Assembly: GCA_963850345.1 (NCBI GenBank)
Contig: CAWKKW010000004.1
Span: forward strand, 310,001-374,000
Length of the DNA: 64,000 nt
Direction: 5' to 3'
DNA from: CAWKKW01 sp963850345
GTDB lineage: Bacteria > Acidobacteriota > Terriglobia > Terriglobales > Acidobacteriaceae
Shown here in pieces: positions 41,194-50,214 of this stretch. The position numbers were made by a program, and so were the translations under genes. Below the pieces are notes generated by a model. The model ran no database searches, was not told the DNA's origin, and saw nothing but the letters and a program-made list of their open reading frames with translations. How positions within the stretch are numbered: position 1 is the stretch's first letter; the number at the start of each line of letters is the position of its first letter.

Positions 41194-43383
41194 TCAGAGT
41201 AGGCTAGTTTGCTGGGGAAGCGCATCGATCTCGCGTCGCTGGGTTCTGGCCCGCGACGGCTCAACACCGACGAGCGGTAAGCGGACGAGAAATTGTGTGC
41301 CGTGGAATGCGGCTTCGGTGGAGCTTTCGTAGGTGAGCGTGCCGCCGTGTTTCTCTACGATGCCTTTGCTCACCCAGAGGCCAAGGCCGGTTCCCACATC
41401 TCTCTTGGTGGTGAAGAAGGGTTCGAAGAGGCGGCCTTTGTGGTCCGCGCCGATACCGCTGCCGGTGTCGGCCACCTCGATCTCCGCGTGGTCTCCGGCC
41501 GCCTTCACGCTGACGCGGATCGTTCCGGAATGTTCGATGGCGTCGATGGCGTTCGCCAGGAGATTTGCCACCACCTGTTTGATCTCACCGCCGACGATGG
41601 TCAGCACCAACCCGGGCTGAATGTCAGTCACGAGATCGAGTTTTCTGCTCTGAATGCGCCGACGATACAGGTCGAGCACATCGCCAACCACTGCGGCGAG
41701 ATCGGTGTCCCTGGGCGCCGCCGCTTCGCGGTAAAAGCCGAGGGTCTGGCGCACGATATGGGCTACGCGCTGGAGTTCTTCATCGGCGATGAGGAGATTG
41801 CGCCGGGTGTCGGCATCGAGAGAAGTCGAGCGCTGCGCGATGTAGAGCAGGTTGGTGACTGCTTCCAGAGGATTGTTGATTTCATGCGCTACGGTGGCGG
41901 CAAGGCGTCCGGCGGCGGCGAGCTTTTCCGTCCGGCGCAGCGTCTCCTCAGCCCGGCGCTGATCATGAACATCGGTCACGGTACCCACCCATTCGCGGAC
42001 CTCACCGCTGCTGCTGGGAATCGGAACGGCCCGGATCACGACGTGCCGATATTCACCTGACTCCGCGTGCCATAGGCGGGCCGCAACGTGATGGACGGTG
42101 CGATTCTTAATTGCAGTCTGTGCGCGTTCCACGACAAAGTCGCGGTCCTCAGGGTGCAGCGCCGCTGCCCAACCGGATCCGCGATGCTCCTCCCACGATT
42201 GCCCAGTGTAGGCAGCCCAATCTGCTTGCGACTCGACCAAGTCACCCTGAGGGTCTGTCTGGAAGACAAGTGCCGAGGTGGCGAGCACGAGGGAGCGATA
42301 CCGCTCTTCGCCTTGGCGGAGTTCCCGATACAAGTTGGCATTGTCGATGGCGACGGACGCGCGCCGGGCCAGATCTTCCGCGAGGCGCAGATCGTCTTCA
42401 TCGAAGCGTCGGCCGCTCTCTGCAGACACCAGGCGAAGCAGCCCGAAGGCGACGCCTCGCGCACGCAGCGGCACGTTGATGACCGACGTGATGCGCAACT
42501 CTCGCAACATGCCGAGGTGCTGTTCATCGCTCGCAATGGCAACGAGTTGCTCGTCGGATATGGAGGGGACGAGTTCTGCATCTCCTTCGCGCAGCAACGT
42601 GCCGGCGTGCGAATCGTCCACTGACTCCGGATAACGACGTGCAAATTCAGCAGCCAGGGTCAGCTTTTCCGGGTCCGCATGCGCAACAGCGAGCGGGACC
42701 AGTACTCCATCGCGGACGATGTTGACACTGCACCAGTCGCCGATGTGGGGAACCGCCAGACGAGCGACGCGCTGCAGGGTCGCTTCATAGTCGAGCGAAG
42801 ACGAGAGCAGCGCGCTAGCCTCCGCCAGGAAAGAAAGCCTGAGGCGTTCGCGCTGCTGGCCGGCATGCAACTCGGCCGTGCGCAGAGCGGAAGCAGCAAG
42901 ATTGGCCAGCGCTGTGGCGTACTGCACTTCTTCAGGAGAGAACCGGTGAGGGTTGCGATAGTAGAACGCAATCGTACCTTCGGCTTGACCCTCCATGAGC
43001 AGAGGCACGGTAAGCAAGCTGCAAATTCCTTCTTGCCGGTACATCGGAGTTCGGTAAGCGAGCAAGGGATCGCTGTAAACGTCCTCTGCCACGACCGCCC
43101 CTTGTGGTATGAGGCGGGACGATCCTACGGTCGTGAAGGAATAGTCTTCTGACAAGCCGTCGATCACGAGCGTACGCCAGTTGTTTCCGCCATCGTAGCT
43201 CCGCCAGACGGCGTATGCGTCGGCGGCGATGAGTTGCCGTGCCGAAGCCAGGATCGTTCGCAGCAATACGTCTACGCTGGCGGAAGCAGCCAGAGAAGCA
43301 GAAGCGTCCACCAGAACGCGGAGTGGATCCGGCCTGGGCTGGGGATCGGATACTTGTCCGGATTCCGTACCCGAGACGGCCAT
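41194..43383 (-). CDS. Multi-sensor histidine kinase (GAF-GAF-PAS-HisKA-HATPase)
   Basis: About 729 residues, soluble. Two GAF domains come first (roughly 20-170 and 185-345; the second has 'VINVPLRARGVAFGLLRLV'), then a PAS domain (about 350-475, 'GWAAALHPEDRDFV'), a dimerisation helix with the phospho-acceptor 'ATVAHEINNPLEAVTNLLY', and an ATPase domain with N-box 'ANLLANAIDAIEHSG', G1 'VADTGSGIG', and G2 'GTGLGLWVSKGIVEKHGG'. All catalytic boxes are present. No response regulator is adjacent, so the kinase is an orphan here. The ATG at 43383 is chosen; a frame to 43428 adds 15 residues. Confidence 0.92.
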   Translation of the reverse strand: MAVSGTESGQVSDPQPRPDPLRVLVDASASLAASASVDVLLRTILASARQLIAADAYAVWRSYDGGNNWRTLVIDGLSEDYSFTTVGSSRLIPQGAVVAEDVYSDPLLAYRTPMYRQEGICSLLTVPLLMEGQAEGTIAFYYRNPHRFSPEEVQYATALANLAASALRTAELHAGQQRERLRLSFLAEASALLSSSLDYEATLQRVARLAVPHIGDWCSVNIVRDGVLVPLAVAHADPEKLTLAAEFARRYPESVDDSHAGTLLREGDAELVPSISDEQLVAIASDEQHLGMLRELRITSVINVPLRARGVAFGLLRLVSAESGRRFDEDDLRLAEDLARRASVAIDNANLYRELRQGEERYRSLVLATSALVFQTDPQGDLVESQADWAAYTGQSWEEHRGSGWAAALHPEDRDFVVERAQTAIKNRTVHHVAARLWHAESGEYRHVVIRAVPIPSSSGEVREWVGTVTDVHDQRRAEETLRRTEKLAAAGRLAATVAHEINNPLEAVTNLLYIAQRSTSLDADTRRNLLIADEELQRVAHIVRQTLGFYREAAAPRDTDLAAVVGDVLDLYRRRIQSRKLDLVTDIQPGLVLTIVGGEIKQVVANLLANAIDAIEHSGTIRVSVKAAGDHAEIEVADTGSGIGADHKGRLFEPFFTTKRDVGTGLGLWVSKGIVEKHGGTLTYESSTEAAFHGTQFLVRLPLVGVEPSRARTQRREIDALPQQTSLL

Positions 43384-43524
43384 GGAGCCCTTTCCACTGG
43401 TATACAAACAAAGCCGTATATGTCGCAACGCCAGCGACCACTTAGAACATTGGATGCAGTGGGCGGTTGCCCCATTTCAGGGAACGAATGGCCGCGTTGA
43501 TCAGCGACTTTGCCCAGCAATAGA

Positions 43525-43550
43525 GAAGGGCCGCTCTGCAGCGGCCCTTC
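43525..43550 (-). terminator. Terminator-like hairpin after rpoD
   Basis: GAAGGGCCGCT pairs perfectly with AGCGGCCCTTC around a CTGC loop, 22 nt past the rpoD stop codon. Only a weak T-tract (TCTATT) follows on that strand. Confidence 0.65.
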
Positions 43551-43572
43551 CCGTGGTATCGATTACCGCTGA

Positions 43573-45270
43573 CTACTCGCGAACTCCGTCGACGAACGCC
43601 TTAAGCTTGCGCGAGCGCGACGGGTGCCGCAGCTTGCGCAACGCCTTGGCTTCGATCTGGCGGATGCGTTCGCGTGTGACCTGGAAGCTCTGGCCCACTT
43701 CCTCGAGCGTGTGCTCGGAACCATCTTCAAGGCCAAACCGCATCTTGATCACCCGCTCTTCGCGAGGTGTAAGGGTGCGGAGAACCTGCGAAGTGTATTC
43801 CTTCAGGTTGACGCTGATGACCGCATCGGACGGCGAAACGGCCTGGCGATCCTCGATGAAGTCGCCCAGGTGCGAATCTTCTTCTTCACCGATCGGCGTC
43901 TCGAGCGAGATGGGCTCCTGTGCGATCTTGAGGACCTTGCGGACCTTTGCGACCGGAATATCCATGCGCCGGGCGATCTCTTCCGAAGTGGGTTCGCGGC
44001 CGAGTTCCTGCACGAGCTGACGCGACGTACGAATTAGCTTGTTGATGGTCTCGATCATGTGGACCGGAATACGAATGGTCCTTGCCTGGTCAGCAATGGC
44101 GCGCGTGATTGCCTGCCGAATCCACCACGTGGCATAGGTCGAGAACTTGTAACCGCGGCGGTATTCGAACTTGTCTACCGCCTTCATCAGGCCAATGTTG
44201 CCTTCCTGAATCAGGTCGAGGAACTGCAAGCCGCGGTTGGTGTACTTCTTCGCGATCGAAACGACCAGTCGAAGGTTCGCTTCGATGAGCTCGCGCTTCG
44301 CCTGCTCGGCGTCCATGTCGCCCTGGATCATCTCGCGCTGGGTGCGCTTCAGCTCGGCGATCGAAACGCCGGCATCCAGCTCCAGTTTTTCGAGATCGAT
44401 CTTGCAGTTTTTCTGCTGGCGGCGGTACTCCTTGCGCAGCTCTTCACTCTTAGACTGATCGAACTTCAGGTCGAGCGATTTGACCTGGCGCTCCAGCGTG
44501 CGCATGGCGTCCACGGTCTTGTTGACCTTGTCGAGCAGCCGCTTGCGTTCGCTGTTGGTATACTTCAGCTCGCGAACGATCCGCGAGATGTAGACCTTCT
44601 CGCGGGCGATCGACCAGCGAGTCTTGCGCTGATCCTTGGCCTTGGCCTTGGCGTCTTTGCCCGCTGGATTGGCCAGCTTTTCGGCGCACAACGCGGCTTT
44701 TTTCTGATGCTTGACCAGCGCGTCGATGCGGGCCGCGGTCTGACGGACACGCGCCTGCAAAATGTCTTCCGTGATCTCTTCCTCATCGAAGATGACCACT
44801 TCCTTGATGTTGCGAACACCGCGCCGAAGGTCCTCCCCGAGCGCCACCACTTCGCGAATCACGATGGGCGACCGGGAGATGGCCTTGAGTACACGCAACT
44901 GGCCGCGTTCGATGCGCTTGGCGATTTCAACTTCGCCTTCACGCGTCAACAGCGGGACGGTGCCCATCTCGCGCAGGTACATGCGGACGGGGTCATTGGT
45001 TTTTTCGAGAGTGCCGGGCGTGAGGTCGAGTTCGACGTCCTCGCCTTCTTCTCCATCGCCTTCGAACTTGTCTGCACCAAACTTCGGGCCGCCCTCGAGA
45101 ATGTCAATTCCCTGGGTGCCAATGGTGGTGATCAGATCGTCGAGGTCGTCTGGAGAGTGGAGGTCGCCGGGGATCAGATCATTGACCTCGTTGTAGGTCA
45201 AATATCCCTTTTCCTTGCCAGCCTCAATCAGTTTCTGAATATCTTCGTCGTACTTATCGTCTATTGCCAA
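43573..45270 (-). CDS. rpoD: RNA polymerase primary sigma factor RpoD
   Basis: 565 residues. Region 1.1 ('KYDEDIQKLIEAGKEKGYLT'), region 1.2 ('DPVRMYLREMGTVPLLTREG'), a non-conserved insert rich in Lys/Arg, regions 2.1-2.4 ('EANLRLVVSIAKKYTNRGL', 'YKFSTYATWWIRQAITRAI'), region 3 and region 4.2 ('TLEEVGQSFQVTRERIRQIE') are all present. It directs the polymerase to housekeeping promoters. The first codon is a TTG: an in-frame TAG lies just upstream, and GGGGAG is 11 nt before. It lies downstream of dnaG on the same strand, as in the classic macromolecular-synthesis operon, with a small gene between them. Confidence 0.97.
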   Translation of the reverse strand: MAIDDKYDEDIQKLIEAGKEKGYLTYNEVNDLIPGDLHSPDDLDDLITTIGTQGIDILEGGPKFGADKFEGDGEEGEDVELDLTPGTLEKTNDPVRMYLREMGTVPLLTREGEVEIAKRIERGQLRVLKAISRSPIVIREVVALGEDLRRGVRNIKEVVIFDEEEITEDILQARVRQTAARIDALVKHQKKAALCAEKLANPAGKDAKAKAKDQRKTRWSIAREKVYISRIVRELKYTNSERKRLLDKVNKTVDAMRTLERQVKSLDLKFDQSKSEELRKEYRRQQKNCKIDLEKLELDAGVSIAELKRTQREMIQGDMDAEQAKRELIEANLRLVVSIAKKYTNRGLQFLDLIQEGNIGLMKAVDKFEYRRGYKFSTYATWWIRQAITRAIADQARTIRIPVHMIETINKLIRTSRQLVQELGREPTSEEIARRMDIPVAKVRKVLKIAQEPISLETPIGEEEDSHLGDFIEDRQAVSPSDAVISVNLKEYTSQVLRTLTPREERVIKMRFGLEDGSEHTLEEVGQSFQVTRERIRQIEAKALRKLRHPSRSRKLKAFVDGVRE

Positions 45271-45639
45271 GCGAGTCTAATCTCCCCGCGGAAATGTTGT
45301 GGATCTGTCCATGTGCTTGGATAGGACGAAGTGCGGTGCAGGCCTCAAAGGGCATATCCCGAGCGATCGAGTCGCTGGGCAATAGGCGCACGTCCACCAA
45401 AGACTTACAGGATATCACGTTCTCCGCGGTGGAGCGTGATGTACGAGGCGTGTTCACTGCGACTTACCTCGAGCCTGAGCCGGTTGTGTATAGATCCCTT
45501 GTTGTTAGATGTAACTGGGGCCGATTTGTTTCATCCCGGAGCGGAAAAGCGCATGGTTTGTCGAAGTCCGAAGCCGCACGGAGGGCTGCAGGGGCTGCGG
45601 AGCGTCAGATGGAAGGAATCCTTGCTCCAAAAGTTGAGC
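45271..45639. other. 369-nt non-coding stretch upstream of rpoD
   Basis: No convincing gene on either strand. The plus-strand open frames here lack ribosome sites and known features. It should hold the rpoD promoter and leader, but I cannot point to a clear -35/-10 pair. Confidence 0.4.
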
Positions 45640-45819
45640 TCAATGCCCTGCGCTGTGCATTTGCCAGAGGAAAAAGCCGACCAGGGATACGGCCCCCACT
45701 CCCGCCAGCAGCAGGAAGCCGCCGAGCAAGAGCGCCACGGTGCGCTGTTGTTGCGGATCGGGTCGGGTGATCCCGAAAGCCGCGATAAAGGCTTCGGTAA
45801 GGAAGTAGAGCAGCTTCAT
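45640..45819 (-). CDS. Small membrane protein between dnaG and rpoD
   Basis: 59 residues: 'MKLLYFLTEAFIAAFGITRP', then a polar stretch DPQQQR, then one long hydrophobic helix 'TVALLLGGFLLLAGVGAVSL', and a short end with WQMHSAGH. AGAGG lies 7 nt before the ATG, so expression is likely. The N-terminal stretch could be a second, amphipathic helix. It lies on the same strand as dnaG and rpoD, 131 nt after the former. Function and family unknown. Confidence 0.6.
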   Translation of the reverse strand: MKLLYFLTEAFIAAFGITRPDPQQQRTVALLLGGFLLLAGVGAVSLVGFFLWQMHSAGH

Positions 45820-45950
45820 GAATGAGCCTCTTAGAATTATCCGCCAAGTGGCTGTGGGCCTGACTATCGTATGTGTCGATAGTTGCATTTAGCCGCGACT
45901 TAGTGCCCGCTCAGTGGAGGGCTCGGTGTAGGAATTCGAGGCTTGAGCAC

Positions 45951-47708
45951 CTAGACGTCGCGCAGTTGGCGGTCGAGCGTTAGCTTTTCTGCCGTATAGA
46001 CAGCGACTTGGCCCCAATCCCCCCGGCGTTCGGCTTCGGCGATCGAGGCACGAAGCTCGCGCTGGCGACGTTCTAGATAGATGTGCCGAGCCGTCGCGAT
46101 GGCTGAGACCACATCTTCCGAGGGAACCGGCTCAGCCTCACCAATCAGCAGCTGGGCCAGCAGGTTACGGTTGGCGCCCTCAGGCAGCGCGTCCAGCGGC
46201 TCCGCATTGCCGCGAACCTGCAGGGCCTGCAACATGGGCCAGACGCTCAACGCCTCGAAATGCTTCGGCTGTTCCGCGAACGCGGTGGTCGCGCAAACGA
46301 AGGCGGCCGCATCGGGCGGGGCGGCCAGGGCGCGCAACAGCACTCGTTCACACTCGTTGAGCAGAATCGGGGCGGTCGAGACCTGGTCGCGGCGTTTGGC
46401 GGCAGCCTGCTTGAGTTCTTCCCGAAGAACGGCCGAATCGATGCCCAGCTTCTGCGCTGCGTCGGCGGCAAATTCGTCGCGAGAGAGGCGATTGGGGAGA
46501 CGCCGAATGTGGGGCAGGAGAAAGTTGAGCGCCTTGACCTTGGCCTCGGCGCTGCGCGGCGGAAAGAGCTGGCGAGCACGCTCGATCAAGTAGTCGGAGA
46601 GTCGCTGCGCCCCTTTCAATGCCGCGACATACCCCTGAACGCCGCGTTCGCGGATGTAGCGGTCGGGGTCCAGGCCTCCTTCCAGGCTCACGACGCGGAC
46701 CTCAAATCCCTCTTCCGTCAGCAGGGAAATGGATTTTTCAGCGGCATTGGCTCCGGCGGTGTCGGGGTCGAAGTTCACCACGACGCGTTCGGTAAAACGT
46801 CGCAGAATGCGCACCTGCGCTTCGGTAAACGCGGTTCCGCTGGTCGCGAGCACGTTTTGAATGCCGGCCATAAAGACCGAGATGCAGTCCATCTGGCCCT
46901 CGACCAATATGGCGATGTTGTCGCGCTTGATAGCCTGCTTGGCCTTATCCAGATTGAAGAGCACCTGGCCCTTGGAGTAGAGCGGTGTTTCGGGCGAATT
47001 GATGTACTTGGGACCGCCCTTATCGCTCGCTTCGAGAGCACGGGCGGTGAAGGCAATGACCCGGCCCGATTCGTTCGCGATGGGGAACATGACGCGCTTG
47101 CGGAATCGTGAGTAGAGCGTTCCGGGGCGGCCGTCTTCCTGTTCCTTGAACGAAAAGAGCCCTGAGAGCCGCAGCGTATCCGGGTCGGCTAGGGATTGGA
47201 GACGTTCGCGCAGGGCATTGAAGTTGTCGGGAGCGTAGCCAATGCGGAACTTGGCGATCGTCTCGCCCGTGACCCCTCGGCCAGTGAGATATTCGCGGGC
47301 CACGGCGCCCTCGGGCGAACGTAGTTGCTCCTCGAACCAGAGGGTAGCCTGCTCGTGCAGTTCGATGAGCTTGCCACGCTGGCGGCTCTCCTGGGCTTCT
47401 TCCGGCGATGAGAACTCGCGCTTAGGGAGTGGAATCCCGCACTTGCCGGCAACGATTTTGACCGCCTCGGGAAAGCTGACGTTTTCCATCTTGCCGACGA
47501 AGGTGAAGACGTCGCCTTTCTCCTGGCAACCGAAGCAGTAGTAAAACTGGCGCACGCTGTGAACAGAGAACGAAGGTGTCTTCTCGGGGCGGAAGGGGCA
47601 GAGGCCGGAATAGTTCTGCGCCCCTGACTTTTTAAGCCGGATGTACTCGCCGATGATGCGGACGATGTCCGCCTGCTGCTTGACGAGTTGGGCGAAGTCG
47701 CTGGCCAT
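45951..47708 (-). CDS. dnaG: DNA primase DnaG, zinc-finger His replaced by Arg
   Basis: 585 residues. The CHC2 zinc-binding domain is first ('SGLCPFRPEKTPSFSVH', 'QFYYCFGCQEKGDVFTFV'); the canonical CPFH is here CPFR, so the His ligand is missing. The RNA-polymerase domain follows ('EYLTGRGVTGETIAKFRIGY', 'GLFSFKEQEDGR', 'RVMFPIANESGRVIAFTAR'), with the TOPRIM core 'ILVEGQMDCISVFMAGIQN' and 'VVVNFDPDTAGANAAEKSI' (Glu and Asp-x-Asp). The C-terminal helicase-binding domain is present. The ATG at 47708 ('MASDFAQLVKQQADIVRIIG') is the family start; the frame extends upstream to 48143 without support. Confidence 0.95.
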   Translation of the reverse strand: MASDFAQLVKQQADIVRIIGEYIRLKKSGAQNYSGLCPFRPEKTPSFSVHSVRQFYYCFGCQEKGDVFTFVGKMENVSFPEAVKIVAGKCGIPLPKREFSSPEEAQESRQRGKLIELHEQATLWFEEQLRSPEGAVAREYLTGRGVTGETIAKFRIGYAPDNFNALRERLQSLADPDTLRLSGLFSFKEQEDGRPGTLYSRFRKRVMFPIANESGRVIAFTARALEASDKGGPKYINSPETPLYSKGQVLFNLDKAKQAIKRDNIAILVEGQMDCISVFMAGIQNVLATSGTAFTEAQVRILRRFTERVVVNFDPDTAGANAAEKSISLLTEEGFEVRVVSLEGGLDPDRYIRERGVQGYVAALKGAQRLSDYLIERARQLFPPRSAEAKVKALNFLLPHIRRLPNRLSRDEFAADAAQKLGIDSAVLREELKQAAAKRRDQVSTAPILLNECERVLLRALAAPPDAAAFVCATTAFAEQPKHFEALSVWPMLQALQVRGNAEPLDALPEGANRNLLAQLLIGEAEPVPSEDVVSAIATARHIYLERRQRELRASIAEAERRGDWGQVAVYTAEKLTLDRQLRDV

Positions 47709-47924
47709 GAGGGCTGTCTTGTTGAGTGTAAACGGGTAGGTGTTACCGCCGGTCGTCTGCGTTTGATCCCTGGCAATTCGCGGTCGGTCGAGCGCACTTC
47801 GGGCCATTCTGGGACCGTTGTGACTCGGGTCACCGACCCGAAGCTCCGAATTTCCTACTCTGACGGTGGAACCCCTTAGCACTAGGGACAGAGCCGCAGA
47901 GTGCGGTCTGCATTGGAGAAAACC

Positions 47925-48176
47925 ATGGCACATGTGATTACTGACGGGTGTGTAAAGGATTATCTTTGCGTCGATTCCTGCTCGACGTATGCGATTCATC
48001 CGGCGAAAGACGAGCCGAAGGCCGAGGAAGTCAGCCAGTTGTTCATCAACCCGGACGAGTGCATCGATTGCGGAAACTGCATCGTGACGTGCCCGTCGGG
48101 CGCGATCTTCCCGATCGACGAACTGCCGGCGGAAAAAGCGCACTTCGCCGAGAAGAACGCGGCGTTCTACAACTGA
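47925..48176 (+). CDS. Ferredoxin with two iron-sulfur cluster motifs
   Basis: 83 residues. The first cluster region is 'DGCVKDYLCVDSCSTYAIHP' (Cys spacing C-x5-C-x3-C with Ser where CP is usual), and the second is 'CIDCGNCIVTCPSGAIF' (CxxCxxC...CP), so a 7Fe or 8Fe bacterial ferredoxin is likely. These carry electrons between redox enzymes. GGAG lies 6 nt before the ATG. It is divergent from dnaG (216 nt between) and ends 48 nt before the convergent gluQ stop. The first motif resembles that of the 7Fe ferredoxins, where one cysteine is lost. Confidence 0.92.
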   Translation: MAHVITDGCVKDYLCVDSCSTYAIHPAKDEPKAEEVSQLFINPDECIDCGNCIVTCPSGAIFPIDELPAEKAHFAEKNAAFYN

Positions 48177-48224
48177 GGCAATCGGCGCGGCAGACCATCT
48201 GGTTCGAATCAGAGCGGGTCCGGG

Positions 48225-49112
48225 TCAAAGCGGCTGGTTGTCGAATTGCCGAATCAAGGCATCCGGAGTGGCGCCGGACGCGCGAAGTTCTCGTAGTGAG
48301 AGCGCATCGTGTCGCTTGGCGAGGCGCAAGCCTTGCGCGTCGTTCACCAGCGCGCAGTGATACCACTGTGGCTGCGGCAGTTCGAGAGCGCGGTAGAGCA
48401 GGATCTGGCGCGCGGTGGATTTGAGCAGATCTACGCCGCGCACCACCTCCGTGATTCGCATCGCCGCATCGTCGACCACCACTGCGAGCTGGTACGAGGG
48501 GACGCCATCCCGCCGCCAGACGAGGAAGTCTCCGAAATCGCGGCCGGCAACATACCGCTGCACGCCCATGCAGCCATCCACAAACTCGATGGCCTGTCCA
48601 TCGGGAACGCGAAAACGCCACGACTGAGCGCGACCGGCGAATACCTGCGCCGCTGAGTGGATTGGCACGGTACGGTCCCGATTGAGCGCCGGGCGGCAGG
48701 TTCCCGGGTAGATCGGTTCGGCGTCGTCGCCCCCTTGCTCCTCGTGCGGCGCATGCGCAAGCCGTGCGAGATCTTTCCGGGAACAATGGCACGGATAGAT
48801 CCAGCCTCCCTCTAGCAGCCGCGTCCAGGCTGCCGTATATTGCGCGCGACGTTCGCTCTGTTTGTAGGGAGCAAACGGGCCGCCTACGTCGGGCCCCTCC
48901 TGCCACTGAGTGCCGAACCAGGTGAGATCCTCAAACATAGCTTGGGCGAAGTGTGCACGAGAACGCTGCGCGTCCAGATCTTCGTTGCGAAAGACCAGAG
49001 TTCCGCCTGCCGCGAGCGCGCGCTGATACGCGATCCAGAAAGTACGCGCATGGCCGAGATGCAGCAGGCCTGTAGGTGAGGGCGCAATGCGTCCGCGATA
49101 CGTACCAGTCAC
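48225..49112 (-). CDS. gluQ: Glutamyl-Q tRNA(Asp) synthetase
   Basis: 295 residues. It is a GluRS catalytic core without the anticodon-binding domain, the length and layout of GluQRS, which attaches glutamate to queuosine in tRNA-Asp. The HIGH region is 'RIAPSPTGLLHLGHARTFW', a zinc-binding 'YPCHCSRKD' and 'YPGTCR' pair are present, and the KMSKS region is 'GLRLAKRHDALSLREL'. The GTG start at 49112 has no ribosome site; TACACT lies six bases upstream, a leaderless geometry. It is convergent with the ferredoxin gene. Confidence 0.93.
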   Translation of the reverse strand: MTGTYRGRIAPSPTGLLHLGHARTFWIAYQRALAAGGTLVFRNEDLDAQRSRAHFAQAMFEDLTWFGTQWQEGPDVGGPFAPYKQSERRAQYTAAWTRLLEGGWIYPCHCSRKDLARLAHAPHEEQGGDDAEPIYPGTCRPALNRDRTVPIHSAAQVFAGRAQSWRFRVPDGQAIEFVDGCMGVQRYVAGRDFGDFLVWRRDGVPSYQLAVVVDDAAMRITEVVRGVDLLKSTARQILLYRALELPQPQWYHCALVNDAQGLRLAKRHDALSLRELRASGATPDALIRQFDNQPL

Positions 49113-49118
49113 GCCACC

Positions 49119-49124
49119 AGTGTA
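49119..49124 (-). promoter_or_regulatory. Candidate -10 element for leaderless gluQ mRNA
   Basis: TACACT on the minus strand, six bases before the GTG start of gluQ at 49112. No ribosome site lies between. Confidence 0.4.
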
Positions 49125-49148
49125 ACGACTGGACCCTGGATGACCGGG

Positions 49149-49664
49149 CTACTGTTTGTGATCGGGTGTGTAGTCGACGTGATGGTGAGCCTGTTCGCGG
49201 CGATCGTGCACGAACCGTGCCAGCGCGGCACCGTCCAATTCCATGCGCACCAGGTCGAGTTCGCCGTGCTCATAGCTGGCAATCAACAGGCGCATGGCGT
49301 GGCCGCTGGGCCGGGCGAAGATGACGCTGAGTTCCGAGTTTTTCCCTTCGCGCGAAGTCACAATCGGCTGCCATTGAGAGCCGAGTTCGCCGCGTACAAT
49401 CTCCAGCAGTTCGGCGGTGTCGACTTCGTGGTTAAGATGGTCGAACTCCGCGATGCGCATGCCCTTTACACCGCCGTGCGTCGCGAAGCGAGCACAGAGG
49501 CTCACAAAGCCCATCAGCGGCACGTGTTGCGCGTGCAAGTCGTAGTGCTGCTCCACGCCGGAGACGACGGAGTTGAAGTCGTGATCGGCGGCCGCGCAGC
49601 CAACCGACGGGAAGACCAGCGTGGCGAGCGCAACTGCTTCGAGAGTAGAGGTGAGAAGTTTCAT
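49149..49664 (-). CDS. Exported protein, probable second DUF4252-like protein
   Basis: 171 residues. The N-terminus 'EAVALATLVFPSVGCAAADH' is a signal peptide with a weak lipobox (SVGC). The mature part has 'RIAEFDHLNHEVDTAELLEI', 'LGSQWQPIVTSREGKNSELSV' and 'HGELDLVRMELDGAALARFV', a layout like the upstream DUF4252 protein ('LNFVFIDGPVRPEDLNEL'), so the two are probably related. The His-rich end (HDRREQAHHHVDYTP) could bind metal. Its ATG overlaps the upstream stop (ATGA). Function unknown; a periplasmic effector of the sigma system is inference. Confidence 0.65.
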   Translation of the reverse strand: MKLLTSTLEAVALATLVFPSVGCAAADHDFNSVVSGVEQHYDLHAQHVPLMGFVSLCARFATHGGVKGMRIAEFDHLNHEVDTAELLEIVRGELGSQWQPIVTSREGKNSELSVIFARPSGHAMRLLIASYEHGELDLVRMELDGAALARFVHDRREQAHHHVDYTPDHKQ

Positions 49665-50203
49665 TTGCCCGCCTCCTTGCCTTTGCCGAGCTTCGGTATG
49701 CCGAAGTTGCCGCCGAGTTCGTTCAGGTCTTCTGGCCGCACCGGGCCATCGATGAAGACGAAGTTCAGTTCCCTCGGCTCGGCATTGAGCACGAACAGCC
49801 CTTGAATTTCGCCGTTGATCAGCTTGACGTAGACGTCGGTGTCGCCCTGATGATCGCGGGTTCGTTCGCGAACCATGGAGGACCAGATGCCGCTGGTGAA
49901 CTGCCGCCGGATGGCCTCAAGATCTTCGGGCGTGTACTGGCCGGGCTTTTCGAACTCGTAGGTGCGCACATAAACGCCCTGCAACTTGTTGACCAGCGCT
50001 TTCACCTTGGCGTCGTCAGCGTCCTTACTATCAAGGAACTTGCTGGCGAAGGTGAGCATGTTTTTGTCCAGCGAGACCTCGGTGAAGTTGGTCGCACGGG
50101 CGGCGAGCTGCTTCTCGAGCGTGACTGGGAAGGGGTTCTGCGCCAGTGCTGGAACAGCGATCGCCAGAGCAGCCGCAATGAGAAAACGCAGGTGGAACCG
50201 CAT
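49661..50203 (-). CDS. Exported DUF4252-family protein
   Basis: 180 residues. The signal peptide is 'FLIAAALAIAVPALAQ'. The mature part contains 'VSLDKNMLTFASKFLDSKDAD', seen in part as MLTFASKFLDSKDADDAKVK, then 'LQGVYVRTYEFEKPGQYTPED', 'DTDVYVKLINGEIQGLFVLNAEPREL' (key: VYVKLINGEIQGL) and 'VFIDGPVRPEDLNELGG', the DUF4252 pattern. In Bacteroidota such proteins sit beside ECF sigma factors too. AAGGAGAACGACC precedes the ATG, so translation is strong. It follows the putative anti-sigma gene by 11 nt and overlaps the next gene by ATGA. Confidence 0.85.
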   Translation of the reverse strand: MRFHLRFLIAAALAIAVPALAQNPFPVTLEKQLAARATNFTEVSLDKNMLTFASKFLDSKDADDAKVKALVNKLQGVYVRTYEFEKPGQYTPEDLEAIRRQFTSGIWSSMVRERTRDHQGDTDVYVKLINGEIQGLFVLNAEPRELNFVFIDGPVRPEDLNELGGNFGIPKLGKGKEAGK

Positions 50204-50214
50204 GGTCGTTCTCC

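Noticed and set aside
44059..45324. A 421-codon open frame on the plus strand opposite rpoD
   Set aside because: It is a high-GC shadow of rpoD; no ribosome site, no domain, and the minus strand carries a full sigma factor.
47709..48143. Long N-terminal extension of DnaG
   Set aside because: It overlaps the ferredoxin gene, is unlike any primase, and the family N-terminus begins at 47708.
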